From Vandiemenella viatica (Eukaryota > Arthropoda > Insecta > Orthoptera > Morabidae): a stretch of 64,000 nt of DNA. The position numbers and the translations under genes were made by a program. Positions 21,361 through 33,157 of this stretch are shown here, in pieces. Numbering within the stretch: the stretch's first letter is position 1; each line of letters begins with the position of its first letter. The stretch covers positions 122,356,597 to 122,420,596 of the forward strand of contig CM061921.1 in NCBI GenBank assembly GCA_031002005.1, read 5' to 3'. Below the pieces are notes generated by a model. The model saw only the letters and a program-made list of their open reading frames with translations, was not told where the DNA came from and searched no databases.

Positions 21361-24300
21361 TCACCCATTATTTAGAGACTCAGTAATACACTTGTACCCC
21401 CACGGTGGGGTCTCTATCTCATCGGGGAAAATATACCGCTTATTATCCGCCCTAGACAGACCCAGTTTGGATATTTGTTGAGTAATTACAATGTGGAGGG
21501 AAGAGCCTATTCTTCGCTGCAGATGGAAATTTGGTGTTGCTCCATGAAGAAAATTTACATAGTCTTCCATCTGCAGCTTGCTTGTGACGGAGCGAGCCAA
21601 ACATTTAGCCCGTCTAGAGGTTTGGCCCGACTCTAGCCGGAATGTGTACGTCTTCGATTGTAATACAGCAAACTCCACAATGCGGATGCCGTTCACCTCG
21701 TCCTTTATAACACCGACCACCTTTTCGGTATGGGACTCTAACCCGAAAGGGTTGTCGGTTCTATCCCCAGACATGTCTAACTCATCCTTGTTGTGGAGTA
21801 TTACTTCATATGGATCACGGTTCATCATATAAATGAAGCTGTCCGTGTCCATATAAAGCAGCTTGGGGCTTCCAAAGCTAGGAATAGCGAATTCATTATT
21901 AAATCGAGACATCCTCAAGGTCAAGAATACACATTCAGATATACACAGGTTTGTTATAGAGTATCCGCACTTTCGCCATTTCCAGGGCTACAAAGTCTAC
22001 ACGAAAAACGGTCATGTATTTCAACGTGATGCTACGTATTTGCGGGCACCACGGTGACCCGCCCAACATGTGCACAATTTCACGTCGCGGTGTCTGCGAA
22101 TATCCACCATAGTTTTACCAAAAATGGAATTATTCATCAGTTTATAGAAATCTGTCTAGAAATCTGTGTTAGCTTGTCGACGAGAATCCGTGTTGAGAGA
22201 GATGTAGTCTCTCAACCACGGCGACTGGTTGAAAGAAATCGCGCGATGTATTTTGCTCACTTGCAACCCCAAATCTACACATTGCTGGAGGACTTGGTAA
22301 TGGAGGACGTACCGTACCTTATTTTCCAGTGTGGTCATCAACTTGGGGAGCGTGGAACCTACAGGGGCTTTGTGCTCTGTACATGGTGGTAGGTCTGCTA
22401 GAACGTCGTGTTTATCCTGAGGAATCGTAAGTTCTATGTCCAACACGAATCCCCTGGGGGAGTAAGATGCAACACTCATAAAATCTGTGCTCGCAATCTG
22501 CTCGGCTGACAACCACTGAAACCCACCAGAGGGTAGATACCCGGACATGGCCCAGCCATGCAGATTGTTAACATCGAAGCACATTATAAAATTGTCTGGC
22601 GCCTCGCGGTTGTACTGCGACATATACTTGTTATTTGCCTTGGCGTACATATGGACAAATTGACAAATACCACCACGTATTCCACGTTCGAAAAGGAGCG
22701 TATATCGATATCAGTCAATAGGTCCAATTCTATACGTGTGCTCCTTAACATGGCCTGCTACGAAAGGCCTGGGGAAGTAAAGATGTGGGCAGGATCTAGG
22801 GTGTATTTCCTCAAATATACACTCCCTAATTTCTTAAACAGATCTGCAAGTAACCACACATCTGTTTCCATGTACAGACTTTCATATTCACGTAAAGTAT
22901 TGACCTGGAAAGACTCCGCCAGCAAAGTATAAAATTTTGATTTTGGAGGAAGCGTGGCCTCGTCTAGCTTCTCCCACGAATCCATATATTCGTAAGGGAA
23001 GACTCCTTTTCGCTTAACTAATTGAAACTTCTCGGGGTCGGTAAAATGAGCACTAGTAATGTTCATTTCGCCGTCCTCAAGGGTTCCAAGCGGTTTATCT
23101 AATGGGGCCCGCATAAAACGGCATGAGTCCGGAAACCTTAACGTAATTGAAGTACGTGCAACCTTTTTTGAAGAAGAAATTTAGCGTTCAGTGTTTATGG
23201 GAAGTACATCCATCGCATCGCCGTCGAGGTCGGATAATGCCATAACTATAAAATGTGCGTTATACCCAGAAAGATTATGAAAGAATATAGGTATGAACTT
23301 TTTAGTCTTAAACCACAAATTGCAGTCATTGTGTGCAGCCCTCCTAAATACACCTGTGATATGAAAATGATCGCGTACTTTAATAGTTCCCGGTTCGATG
23401 TCTTTCTCGCAGATGTCGAATCTGTCATTACAGGGGGAATAAACTCCTTGTAAATTTTATCAACATCCTCGGCGAGCTCGACAAGTTGTTTTAAAAGCCA
23501 TTTCTCTGGGTTTGGACCCTAGAAGGTGTTGAAACGAGACAGACTAGGTACGTTGGGAGAAACGACCTGGTATGCCGTAGCGAATGGTGTGTGTTTCTGG
23601 ACATTGGTTGAGTGAGAGGCATTGGGTGGGGGACTGCATGAATCATAAGGTTCTTACAGACTCTCAAAATCCGCGTAAACGATGACGGGCACATGCTGAT
23701 GGTATGCAAAATCCTTAAACTTTAAGGTTTTATCGTCATCGCCGGCAAAACTATTCTTACTGGATCTGCCCTTGCGCAATCTATCTCGTGACGGTGCAGA
23801 CTGAAATGCTGCAGACAACTGTCACATATGTGTTCACCACCTTTATGATTACTTAATTAATGATTAACTAGCCGCGACAAGTTGCGAATCTAACAGTAAT
23901 GGGAATTCGCACTGCTGTCAGTATACAGGAATATATTGATGTAGTTATCGTATTTGTCTGCAGTTAAGTGTAAGGGCCCAACAACTTCATTTCTACCTTT
24001 AATAAAATCCAGACCGGAAACATTTACTGAAATGCCTGGATTTTGCCTCTCGAATTTGGAAATATCTGAGAGTTTTACCGGAAACTCAATACCTGAGAAA
24101 TAGAATTCATGGCTTGTGAATGCCTCCCTGTAATATCTAACTTTGTATGCATTTTTTTCGTCATCGTTACGCACATTGACTATAGCTTTCTTGCTTTGGA
24201 TATCAGCTGGCAGAGCAACATGGGAAGACCCTCGATAGAAAGGTTGAAAATGAGCAATGTTTATATCGAGGGAAATTAATCTCTCTAGGGTTTTGCCAGA

Positions 24301-24791
24301 TCTCTCTCTTGAAACTCATCCAATTTAGTCGTGATCTCCGATTTCACACAGATCTTATACCAATCAGACAGGTGAGTGCTGGTCGTGACTTCACACATGT
24401 TGGTAAGAAAATACAAATTTGCGGAAACGATATTTAACTCCTTCTGAACTGCAAAAGATGTTGCCAACCCAACCTGAACCTTTACGGCCCTGGCGGACTG
24501 GAAACTGACAATTTCGCGGACTTTATTTGTCGAAAGATCATAAAATGCATCAATGAAGTTAAGTGGTCAAATAAAATTTTAAGTATTTAGAATGGTCCCG
24601 GTATAGATTCTATTTTTAAAAGCACTCTGCCTATCTTCAAGGATTAAGCGCGTTGTGTCTGGACACTCACCTCTCGTTGCTGCACATGATGTTACTGTAC
24701 TTGGTTGCTGCTGCCTGCTAGGGCCTGCCACTCCTGAGCCCTGCCTGCTAGGGCTGGGTGTTGCGTTTCGCCAATTGGCTGAGTCCGGCAT
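21361..24791 (-). pseudogene. PolB: Polinton protein-primed family B DNA polymerase
   Basis: Read on the minus strand from 24791. The Polinton-type N-terminal region includes RQSAFKNRIYTG, FTSHEFYFSGIEFPV and NPGISVNVSGLDF. Exonuclease-side segments include FAYHQHVPVIVYADFESL near 23,690 and KRKGVFPYEYMDSWEKLDE with TDVWLLADLF (22,758-23,114). Motif A DVNNLHGWAM is near 22,570 and IHRAISFNQSPWLRDYI near 22,200. Motif C YMDTDS lies at 21,841-21,858, where the more usual residue before DTD is Gly or Thr. About 1,140 codons is normal for the family. Frameshifts occur in several places. It would replicate the element by protein priming. Confidence 0.9.
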
Positions 24792-24865
24792 TTTCTACGG
24801 TCTCCACATGGGTGGAGTAGGTCCAGACACGACGGCGGCATTCATGCCGCGGGTGGCTCTGAAAC

Positions 24866-24996
24866 GATAGAAACCGATGAGAATAAAGCTGACATCTAAT
24901 TACATGGCATGAATGAATAAATTAACAAAGTGAGATTTACCATTCGGATGTATGGATTGAGTCCTCCTAGGTTCCTTATACCGCGGAAAATCTATG

Positions 24997-25029
<33 letters not shown>

Positions 25030-26622
25030 ATATAGGTCAATAAATTACATATATTTTGTTAAATGAAGTTTTTATGCATATTGTACTCATTATCAATTAA
25101 TTCTTGTTGTCAGTCACAGACACTTGTTGTAGGTAAACCATCATACTGTGCCAAATCTATAAAAGGAAGCATAGGTTAAAATATGACATAAAAAGGTAAT
25201 TACAAAAATATAAAGCATAATGTACTCACAATCAATTAATTCCTCTTCCAAGCACTGGATAATATCTCATGACTCGCTGGCTCTGGTTCTGCAAATTGCA
25301 AACACCTGGATGAAGCAGTATCGTCCATGCCTTCAGAAGGACCTGTAACCAATGAGAATAAAGCTGGCATCCTAGCTACCTGGAATGTATGAATGAATAG
25401 CAAAGTGAGAGTTACCATTGGGTTGCATGGATTATATCCTCCTCCATTTACTGGGTACGTTAGCATCCTCACACTCCAGTAAATCTATGGAAAAAAAGAC
25501 AAACATTTGTTAAATGAATTTTTTTTGAAGCATACTGTATTCAATATCAAATATTTCTTCAATCAAGTTAAAACAGTACATGGATTTATTTGTTAAATGA
25601 AAAATTATACTCACAATCAAATATTTCTTCGCTGGGTAAACCATCGTAACCCGCAAGCTCTGATCCTGCAGGTGGTAAACACATTGGTGGAGCACGTATG
25701 GACAAGCATGCAGAAGGACCTGAAACGATAGAAACCCTTGAGTAAAAAGCTGGTATCCTAGTTACATGGAATATGTGAATATATATAAAAATGAGACTTA
25801 CCTTTCAGTTACATGGGTATATCATAGTTACTAGTGTTGGTATACCCTCGAACTCCATACCTTCAAATGGTATATCTGTAAAACAAAAAGTTTAAATGTA
25901 ACATAGGTTAAATATGCACACGTATCCAGTAAATCTATGAAAAAAAGACAATCATTTGTTAAATGGAAATTTTTTTAAAGCATACTGAATTCACCACTAA
26001 ATAATTCTTCACTCAAGTTAAAACAGTGCATGGATTTTTGTTAAATGAAAAATTATACTCACAATCAAATATTTCTTCGCTGTGTAAACCATCATAACCC
26101 GCAAGCTCTGATCCTGCAGGTGGTAAACACAATGGTTGAGTAGGATCTGAAACGATAGAGACATGAGAATAAAGCTGGCCTCCTAATTACATGGAATGTA
26201 TGAATATAGGAAAGTGAGACTTACCTTTCAGTTGCATGGGTACATCGTTGGTACTAGTGGTAGGTATACCCTCGAACTCCAGTCCTTCAGATCGTATATC
26301 TGTAAAATTAAAAAGTTTTAAAAAATTCAAAGGTAACATAGGATTAAACGCTACTTATGTTAATTAAATTATTTTATTTTAAAACTGTGAAATTTATCAA
26401 ATAATTTCCAATTCCATTCGTTGGAACTGAAAACCAACAGACTTCCATCACTAGTGGCTCCTTCAGACGATGAATCTAAAAAGATAGCATAGTTTAAAAG
26501 TGCATAAATTTATTAAATAAAAAAATATGAATAATTGAAAGTAGCAATGAATGAAAAACATAATTACCTTAGAGATTCACGTCATCGAAGGAAGGCAAAT
26601 CTTCAATGTTTTGTGAATACAT
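24866..26622 (-). other. Duplicated exon-like cassettes upstream of Polinton PolB
   Basis: On the minus strand, small blocks are bounded by good splice signals (tttcag| and |GTAAGT or |GTGAGT). The clearest are 26,299-26,225 (75 nt, SEGLEFEGIPTTST...) and 26,146-26,063 (84 nt, PPAGSELAGYDG...EEIFD). They join in frame with phase-1 junctions. Diverged copies recur near 25,877-25,803 and 25,720-25,613, and more decayed ones at 25,483-25,230 and 24,990-24,866. A candidate first exon with ATG at 26,622 (MYSQNIEDLPSFDDVNL) lies just inside the right terminal repeat. They could form an acidic N-terminal extension of PolB or a separate gene. Confidence 0.6.
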
Positions 26623-26689
26623 TGTCTCTGTGTAAGTTCAGATACAACTAGCTTAGTTCCTGTTGAGACGCTTCTTTTATACTGCTGTT

Positions 26690-27400
26690 AGAGGCCTGCA
26701 CCTGGCTCCGGTGTAGGGGGGAAGGCCTCAGCAACCTCTGGTCCGGAATTTAAATTAAAAATGCCGCGGGGAGTAAAGCAATCTTCGTAGGCAGGAAATT
26801 TTAATTAAAAAGCAGTGGGGTGTAAAGCAATCTTCGCAAGGCCATTTATCAAGCCACCTGCACCTGGATCCGGTGGAGGGGGAAGTCCCCGGCGACAGGC
26901 GGTCCGGAATTTTAATTAAAAAGGCCGCGGGGGGGGGGGGTAAAGCAATCTTCGCAAGGCCGTTTATTTTCCGCTGACAAAAATTTTAATCAAAAAACCG
27001 CCACGGAGGTGAAGGAATCTTCGCAAGGCCGTTTATTTTCCCTCTGTCAGAAATATTAATTAAAAAGCCACCAGGGAGGTGAAGCGATCTTCGCATGGCC
27101 GTTTATTTTCCCTCTGTCAGAAATAATTAAAAAGCCCGCGGGGAATAAAGCAATCTACGCAAGGCCATTTATTTTCCCTCTGTCGGAAATTTTATTAAAA
27201 AGCCACCAGGGAAGTGAAGCAATCTTCGGAGGTAGCCTGCCATTAATTGTCACAGGTAATAGGCAGGAAAGGCAGTTTATTACCCGGCTGTCAGAAATTT
27301 TAATTAAGTTTTAACGTAGAGGGTTGCAGGAGGCGGGGGAGGGGCGGGGCAGGTGGCGGCGCCTTTGATAGGGGGACAGTAACCGCCTTTTAATACTACT
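26690..27400 (-). repeat. Polinton right terminal inverted repeat, expanded
   Basis: Reverse complement of 12,966-13,450 but about 225 bp longer. It has extra internal units, and the cacctg(g)atccggtggaggggg motif that marks the inner edge occurs twice (about 26,700 and 26,865). Units carry ttttaattaaaaag, then gtgaagcaatcttcgcaaggccgtttattttcc, then ctctgtcag. It ends in ccgccttttaatactact. Confidence 0.9.
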
Positions 27401-27406
27401 AGGACT
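27401..27406. repeat. Polinton target site duplication, right (AGGACT)
   Basis: AGGACT right after the element, identical to 12960-12965. Confidence 0.92.
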
Positions 27407-28880
27407 AGTGTTAGCAACAAAGGAGAAAAAAAACAGTATCGAAGCTGTACGACTGTGTTGCCGTTTTATTAGTAAGGATGAGAGCATCATTAGTGGAAGG
27501 GGGAAGGTACATTCAAATCGGATTATTCACCTTGTAGCGGTATATGCCGGTGGGGAGGTAAGGGCGAAAACCTTTATTACTTCTTTTTATAATTCAAAGA
27601 AACCCTAGACTGCTAATTTATTGGGTACTCATAATGGCGTACAGGCGAGGCTTATTTATCGTTAACATTGACACATTGAAATATGATAAAAAGAACTATG
27701 CAAAGCCGCTTCTTACAATTATCAACATATTAACAAATAAACAAAGCATTATAACACAACCACTTTTAAAATTAATCTTGAAACAAACCTTCAAAGTTAA
27801 TTGGCAAGCAAGAAAGCTTCACACTTGATTTTTTAAAAGAAAGTTCTCTTCACAATGATCGGGAACCATAAATCAAATACAGTATTGACATTAACTGTAT
27901 CCGATTTTAACTGCCTGGCGCCAGGATAATTTAAATTATCCACCAAGTGTGGCTTTAAGAAAGTCTTCCCCAGCTAGCTCTATATTTGGGGGTGCGAGAA
28001 CTCCTAATCATTCAGTGGTCGTTACATTGCTGTACTCAATGACCGAATAAAAGTACCACACTGCACTGTAGAATTATTACCGTGACGGCGATGTATTTCC
28101 CGCGACGGCGGAATTACTATAGCCCCTTGGCTATAGCGGACAATGCACCACGTCCGTCAGCAAGCGTACTGGATGCGTGCACAGCGACCTCACTGTACAA
28201 GACACGCTTATTGACCCTCAGGTTCGATGCCAAGACGGAGCGATCTCCAGCTTCGGGAGATCCGCTCCTTCCAGTCTGAAGGCTCGGAGTCAAGTCCTCT
28301 CCAGCGTCCGACGGAAAAAGCCTCCTCCCGTCACTCGTGGTTTACATAGAGCAAAAATACACCAGCATTACAAAATGCAAAGGAAAGTCTCTCTCGATTG
28401 GTTCTGCCGTTCTCAAGCTCCTCCTTCCGGCTGTCACGATAGGCGACCATTGTCTTTCTCGATTCGTGCGAACTCGGGATAGCCTCGGACTTATTCGTCA
28501 CCTGTGACCTCCAAACTCCCCGTTCGGAGACCTGGGATTTGGATACGATCATTCACCCCAGTGTACAGTTTCCCTGGAGCCAAGGGATTATACGCTTGAC
28601 CAAATGCGTGAGAAAGGGTAGCTGGTGTCCATTGTCCCCGGCAGCCGCCGGCCTGTCGCGACAATCTGGCGCGTCTAGCTCAGGTCCCACAAACACTTAC
28701 AATCCTCTCCCTAAACTTCCTTTCTTAGTCTTTTTATATATAAAAATATACAAAATGACCAATATTTGGTCATTCTGTTACAACCTCGGATCAACGACAC
28801 AGACCAAGCCCTCCATCCTCAAAAAACAATTTCTGATCTCTTTTCATCAAGTAATTATCACATATCTGCTGATGGGTCGT
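27407..28880. other. No recognised feature (right flank of Polinton)
   Basis: Plus-strand ORFs at 27408-27608, 27634-27828, 28082-28279 and 28539-29171 show no known domain in this interval. A GC-rich part at 28,080-28,690 differs in composition from its neighbours and could be an unrecognised repeat or LTR, but I find no paired copy in the window. Confidence 0.35.
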
Positions 28881-29644
28881 GTTTCCATTTATATCCATCT
28901 ACAATCATTTCTATGTTGCCGCTCAAAAATCTTGGATCACAGAAAAATAGTTGAAGCTGATAGATCAGAGGAACAGCCAAAAAATGCTCAGGATGAAGCA
29001 GAAATACAACAATTCATCCAATTTAAAAATCAAATAAACAGGAAATACAAAAAAGCAAAAGAAAAATGGCTTCAAGAAGAGTGTGAAGCAGTAGAAAAGG
29101 AAATGGTCGTAGAAGAATTAGACGTGTCATATAGGAAGATAAAACAGAATTTTGGAGGAATGAAGAAATGATTTATCAACATTAAAGCTGCTGATGGGAC
29201 ACCCCTTTTAAGTTCAGAAGACAGAGGTAACCGATAGAAGGAATGAATACATAGAGAAACTGTATGGAAAAAAGAAGGTGATGTCGATATTGGTGACAAT
29301 TTTCAGGACAGCATTTGAGGCAGTTGGAATTAATGATATTCCTGTAAAACATCTGAAGTTCGTAGGACAAGAAGGAATCCAAGGATTATTCAAACTGATA
29401 TCAAAAAATTATGAAATAGTAGAATTTCCAACTGATTTTTTTTTAATATCATCTTCACACTTCTGAACGAAGCACAAGCTTAAAAATGATAAAATTATTG
29501 CACCATATGTCTGACATCACATACTTCAAATTTAGTGACCAGAATAATATATATAAGAATGGAAATGGTTGTTGAAGAGATAGAAGTTGAAGTTCAGTTT
29601 AGGAAAAATCGCGGTACGAGGGAAGCAATTCTTAATACTCTAAA
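28880..29644 (+). pseudogene. LINE reverse transcriptase, N-terminal part (left half of a split element)
   Basis: Plus-strand frames carry a helical KYKKAKEKWLQEECEAVEKE segment, then ADGTPLLSSEDRGNR and EIVEFPTDFF. Near the end QFRKNRGTREAILNTL corresponds to the FRKN-G-TREAI motif of RTE/craTA-like LINE RTs. The sequence stops at 29,644 where an LTR begins. The C-terminal end of a LINE of the same type is found at 47,137-47,400, beyond the LTR retrotransposon. The catalytic palm region between them is absent. Confidence 0.65.
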
Positions 29645-30120
29645 TGTTACGAGCTACTTTCGGCGTGTAATCTCAAGGTGGCCCACATTTACCTCTTTTG
29701 TACACATGCAGGCTGTAAGCTCAGAAATTAGAAGTATTATATGGGAATAAAATGTTCCACATGAAATATTATTGATTTAGTAATTGCTTTTATTTAATGA
29801 CACGATTACATTCTCTCGTAGTGTAAAATAGCTCCTCTTGGCACAGGCCTGCGCGCCAGACTGTCGCCCCAAATTAACAACCCACTCCAGACAGCTGTGC
29901 TGGTCATAGTCACATATTATTACTTAATATGAAAATATTATCATACCCCGCCTATTACACAAGCTACTATCTGTGGAACTCTATTTACAGTTTAATACAA
30001 ATATTTATATTAATTATTATCAGAATATTATTAAATACCCACTATAAATACAAATTTAATTACTTATAGAAAAGAGACAAAATTAAACTATTGTACAAAA
30101 CGTCAGACGTAAATGTCACA
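29645..30120 (-). repeat. 3' LTR of Ty3/gypsy element
   Basis: This is a 476-bp block homologous to 46,640-47,136. It starts TGTTACGAGC and ends TGTCACA on the plus strand, giving TG...CA ends. On the minus strand it is preceded by a purine-rich tract (GATGTGGGGGCAGG, 30,121-30,134), the polypurine tract expected just before a 3' LTR. Confidence 0.85.
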
Positions 30121-30700
30121 CCTGCCCCCACATCGAGGCATAATTATTTGTGTGTTGAAAATATCCGATTCATTTGCCGAGATGAACCAACATCTCACGT
30201 GACAAGTTTGTTACACTTTAATAAACCACCGATGGCGATTTTATGGTTCAAACCAATTCAAATTTCTTGTGAGCGCATTATTTCAATGCCCAACTCACGG
30301 CGTGACTGTTTACCACTTCAGTTATATTGGTTAGTGATAACTGTTTTTTTCAGCCACCACGTTATCCAGTTTTCAATTGAGCACACATTATATTTGTACT
30401 TTCACAGTGTCCAAATCCCTATTCTACTATTTACACATACACAAAATAGACACATCAAAAAAACAATAATCAAAAAAGAAGTCTAATACTAATCACTGTC
30501 TCTTTCAGTCGTTTTCTTACTTGACATTGTTCAATACTTTTACATAATTTTAACAAGTTATAATCACCTATCTTTATTTTTATACAGTTTTAAATCTACA
30601 ACATTTCTCAAACCAAAGGTTTTTTATAATTCAGGGTATGCTAGCAAATAAGCACTAATACTTGGCTTTGCAATTATTTCGAAAGGCCTATGGGAAACCT
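30121..30700 (-). other. Gypsy 3' internal region without gene
   Basis: This lies between the integrase end and the 3' LTR. Only short frames are seen, and no envelope-like signal peptide or transmembrane protein is recognisable. The polypurine tract is at its LTR-proximal edge. Confidence 0.5.
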
Positions 30701-30776
30701 TAAAAAAATTAATTTTGGAGCTTATTTCACAAGACTTTTTGTGTGTTCTCACCAGAACGAGATCTCCAAAATTATA

Positions 30777-31757
30777 TTAGGTCGGCTTTATCCCTTTATC
30801 ATTCCTTATTTTTCTTTCATCCGCTTTCGTCTTCATAATATTTTTAACATTTGCTAACAACTCTTCTCTCTCGATCAGTGTCATCGGTGGAAACTTCATA
30901 TTTTTCTTTATTATGTTAAGAGGATCCTCATTGAACATGATTCGGCACGGCGTATATCCTGTAGTTTCACTCGGGATGCTGCTTATTATTTCTTCAAAAT
31001 CATCCACATACTCGATCCATTTGGAATGCTTCTGGCAGCAATACGTTCCGAACGATTACTGGCTGGATGGTAAGCAGATATTTTAATATGCCGAATATTA
31101 TTGTCTTTCATACATTCACTCTATATTCTCGAAATAAACTGACTTCCGGTATCCAACAAAATTTAATTTGGCCGTCTCGCAGTTTCAGAATAGCCTCTCT
31201 CCAACTTTGTTATTAGTGATTTTCCAGTAGCTTTCTTTAAGGAATAAACTTTAAAAATTTTGAGAATATATCGAGGTAGACAAATATATACAGAAACCCT
31301 CCTATGAATCTAGGTAAGGGGCCATATAAATCCACCGCTAGTAATTCTAGTACATCCTTTGGTAATATGCTTAGTTTTCGGTTCTTAGTGGCTACCGTGG
31401 GCACTTTAGTTCGTTGACCCTGATCGCAGCCAGCTAATCTTCTGGCTATTCGCTTGTGCATATTTTTGAAAATCACTACTTCTTGTAATTTCCGATACCA
31501 TTTTTCAAGTCCATAGTGTCCATAACTCAATGATCAATTATTAAATCTATATATTGAATTGGCCAACAAAACTTCCATTCTTCCGTAGTTTCTTGCTTTC
31601 TTCGAAGCAAAACACCATCACTCAGTCTGTAATATTTTTGTAACTCGCTGCTATTTCCATCCCCTAAATTTTGCTTTACTAACCTTAAGCATTCATCTTC
31701 ATTTTGTTTCCTCCTCATATTTTTGCAAATTTTTTTCACACTCTTTTCATACGTCAC
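30777..31757 (-). pseudogene. Gypsy integrase
   Basis: Frame 31,527-31,757 carries the region before and into the zinc-binding HHCC domain (GVLLRRKQETTEEWKFCWP, LIIDH). Frame 31,237-31,530 continues SYGHYGLEKWYRKLQ and CDQGQRTKVPT, then VLELLAVDLYGPLP with the first catalytic Asp and YIFVYLDIFSKFLKF. After a damaged stretch, 30,777-31,007 gives the distal integrase (SETTGYTPCRIMFNEDPL). The middle, with the second Asp and the Glu, is degraded. Confidence 0.78.
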
Positions 31758-31769
31758 TCCTTTAAAATA

Positions 31770-33157
31770 ATATATTTTTAATACTTTCTAATACTTTTTA
31801 ATACTTTCTCTGTATCATTTACCTCGCCTTGACCTACAGGCAACCTTGACAAAGCGTCAGATACGTTGTTGTCGGGACTTTTGATGTGCCGTATTTCATA
31901 CTCAAACTGTTGTGATAATAGAACCCACCTAGTTAGTCGCCCATACAATAACTTTCACTCTTGTAGAAAAGTCAAAGCTTTATGGTCTGTGTAAACAATT
32001 GTTTTGTGCCACCACAAATAATATTTAAATTTTTGGAATCCCCATTCGGGCTTCTTTTTCCGAAATTCCATATGACCTTTCATGATTATTTAGCAATCTA
32101 CTACCGAAAGCTATAGTTCTCGTTCTCCTTGTCCTCCAATATTTTCAATTTGAAACAAATGCAGTCCAAATCCATAATCGGAGCTGTCCGTTTCCATACA
32201 AAAAGACAAATCTAGATTCGGGTGGAACAATTATTCAGGTTTGTTGAATTCTTGTTTCATTTTTTCAGATGCTTTCTGGCATTTTTCTTTCTCTGTGTAT
32301 TTAAATGGGGATCATTAAAAGATTGGTCAGCAACTAATTTTCGATAAGCGCCACATAACCCAAAAAAATATTTCAATTGTTTTTTGATCTTTGGTATGGG
32401 AAATTTTGCTATTGCTTCTAATTTGGCAGGATCCCGTACTATCCTTGTTATAGTTACTCTGTGTCCTAAAAATTTTATTTCTCTTTTCGCAAATTCGCAT
32501 TTCGACAATTTCAAGGTCATGCCCCCTCCTTTTAAAGCCTGCAAAACTTCTTCCAATGTTTTACAATGATCCTCCTAAGTACTTGAGCTTATCAAAATAT
32601 CGTCCACATAAATTGACAATTTACTTAATAGTTCTTCATCGAGAACTTGGTCCAGTGCAAGTATGATTACCGAAACTGATATATTCAAACCAAATGGGAC
32701 AATACAATATTGGTAACACCCATATAGAAATGCAGTGTATTTTCGTGATTCTTTCGCCAGTGGAATTTACCAATAGCCAGCAGTCAAATCAAGACTCCTC
32801 ATACATTCAACGCCATGAAATTTCTGCAACATTTCTTCCAAATTTTATGGTCTATCAGTTACTTTTTCTACAATTTTGTTTAAAATCCTTGCATCCATAA
32901 CTAGCAACACAGCACCATTTTTCTTTCCGACGACAATAAGCGGATTTTTGTACGAGCTATCACTCCGTTCAACGATGCCCCATGGTAGCATTTTACTTAT
33001 CTCCTGCTCAACAGCATTTTTCTTTGCTAAAGGTACCGGATACGGTTTTACAATAAAACGGGACATGAGGTTTTATTTTCAATTTCCATTCAAAATTCTT
33101 TACGGCACCCGGACGATCTGAGAATCTGTCAACATTTCTTTCTAGAATATCCAACAA
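31770..33157 (-). pseudogene. Gypsy reverse transcriptase and RNase H
   Basis: RT fingers are in frame 32,845-33,066 (MLPWGIVERSDSSYKNPL, VVGKKNGAVLLVMDAR). The catalytic YVDD occurs near 32,600 in another frame (LSIYVDDILISS). Frame 32,257-32,556 holds the connection (LSKCEFAKREIKFLGHRV). RNase H traces follow down to about 31,830: ETDSSDYGFGLHLF, and VYTDHKALTF and VSDALSRL equivalents in degraded form. Order and spacing are normal for Ty3/gypsy pol. It has frameshifts throughout. Confidence 0.82.

Larger units (their letters stand above)
12966..27400. mobile_element. Polinton/Maverick DNA transposon, complete ends, decayed genes
   Basis: This is a 14,435-bp element with inverted termini starting AGTAGTATTAAAAGGCGGTT, a 6-bp target duplication, and remains of the Polinton core genes. 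Minus strand: an unknown gene, major capsid, minor capsid, protease and PLA2-like/amphipathic protein. Plus strand: packaging ATPase, a fibre-like protein, a conserved unknown and integrase. Minus strand again: protein-primed polymerase B preceded by exon-like cassettes. Polintons are integrated virus-like elements. Nearly every gene here has stops or frameshifts, so the copy is not functional. A SINE at 14,601-14,855 inserted later. Confidence 0.95.

Noticed and set aside
12966..27400. CRISPR-like array in the terminal repeats
   Set aside because: The tandem units are degenerate, unevenly spaced and part of inverted termini of a eukaryotic transposon.
30121..30700. Envelope gene of the gypsy element
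   Set aside because: No long frame, signal peptide or transmembrane segment can be seen.
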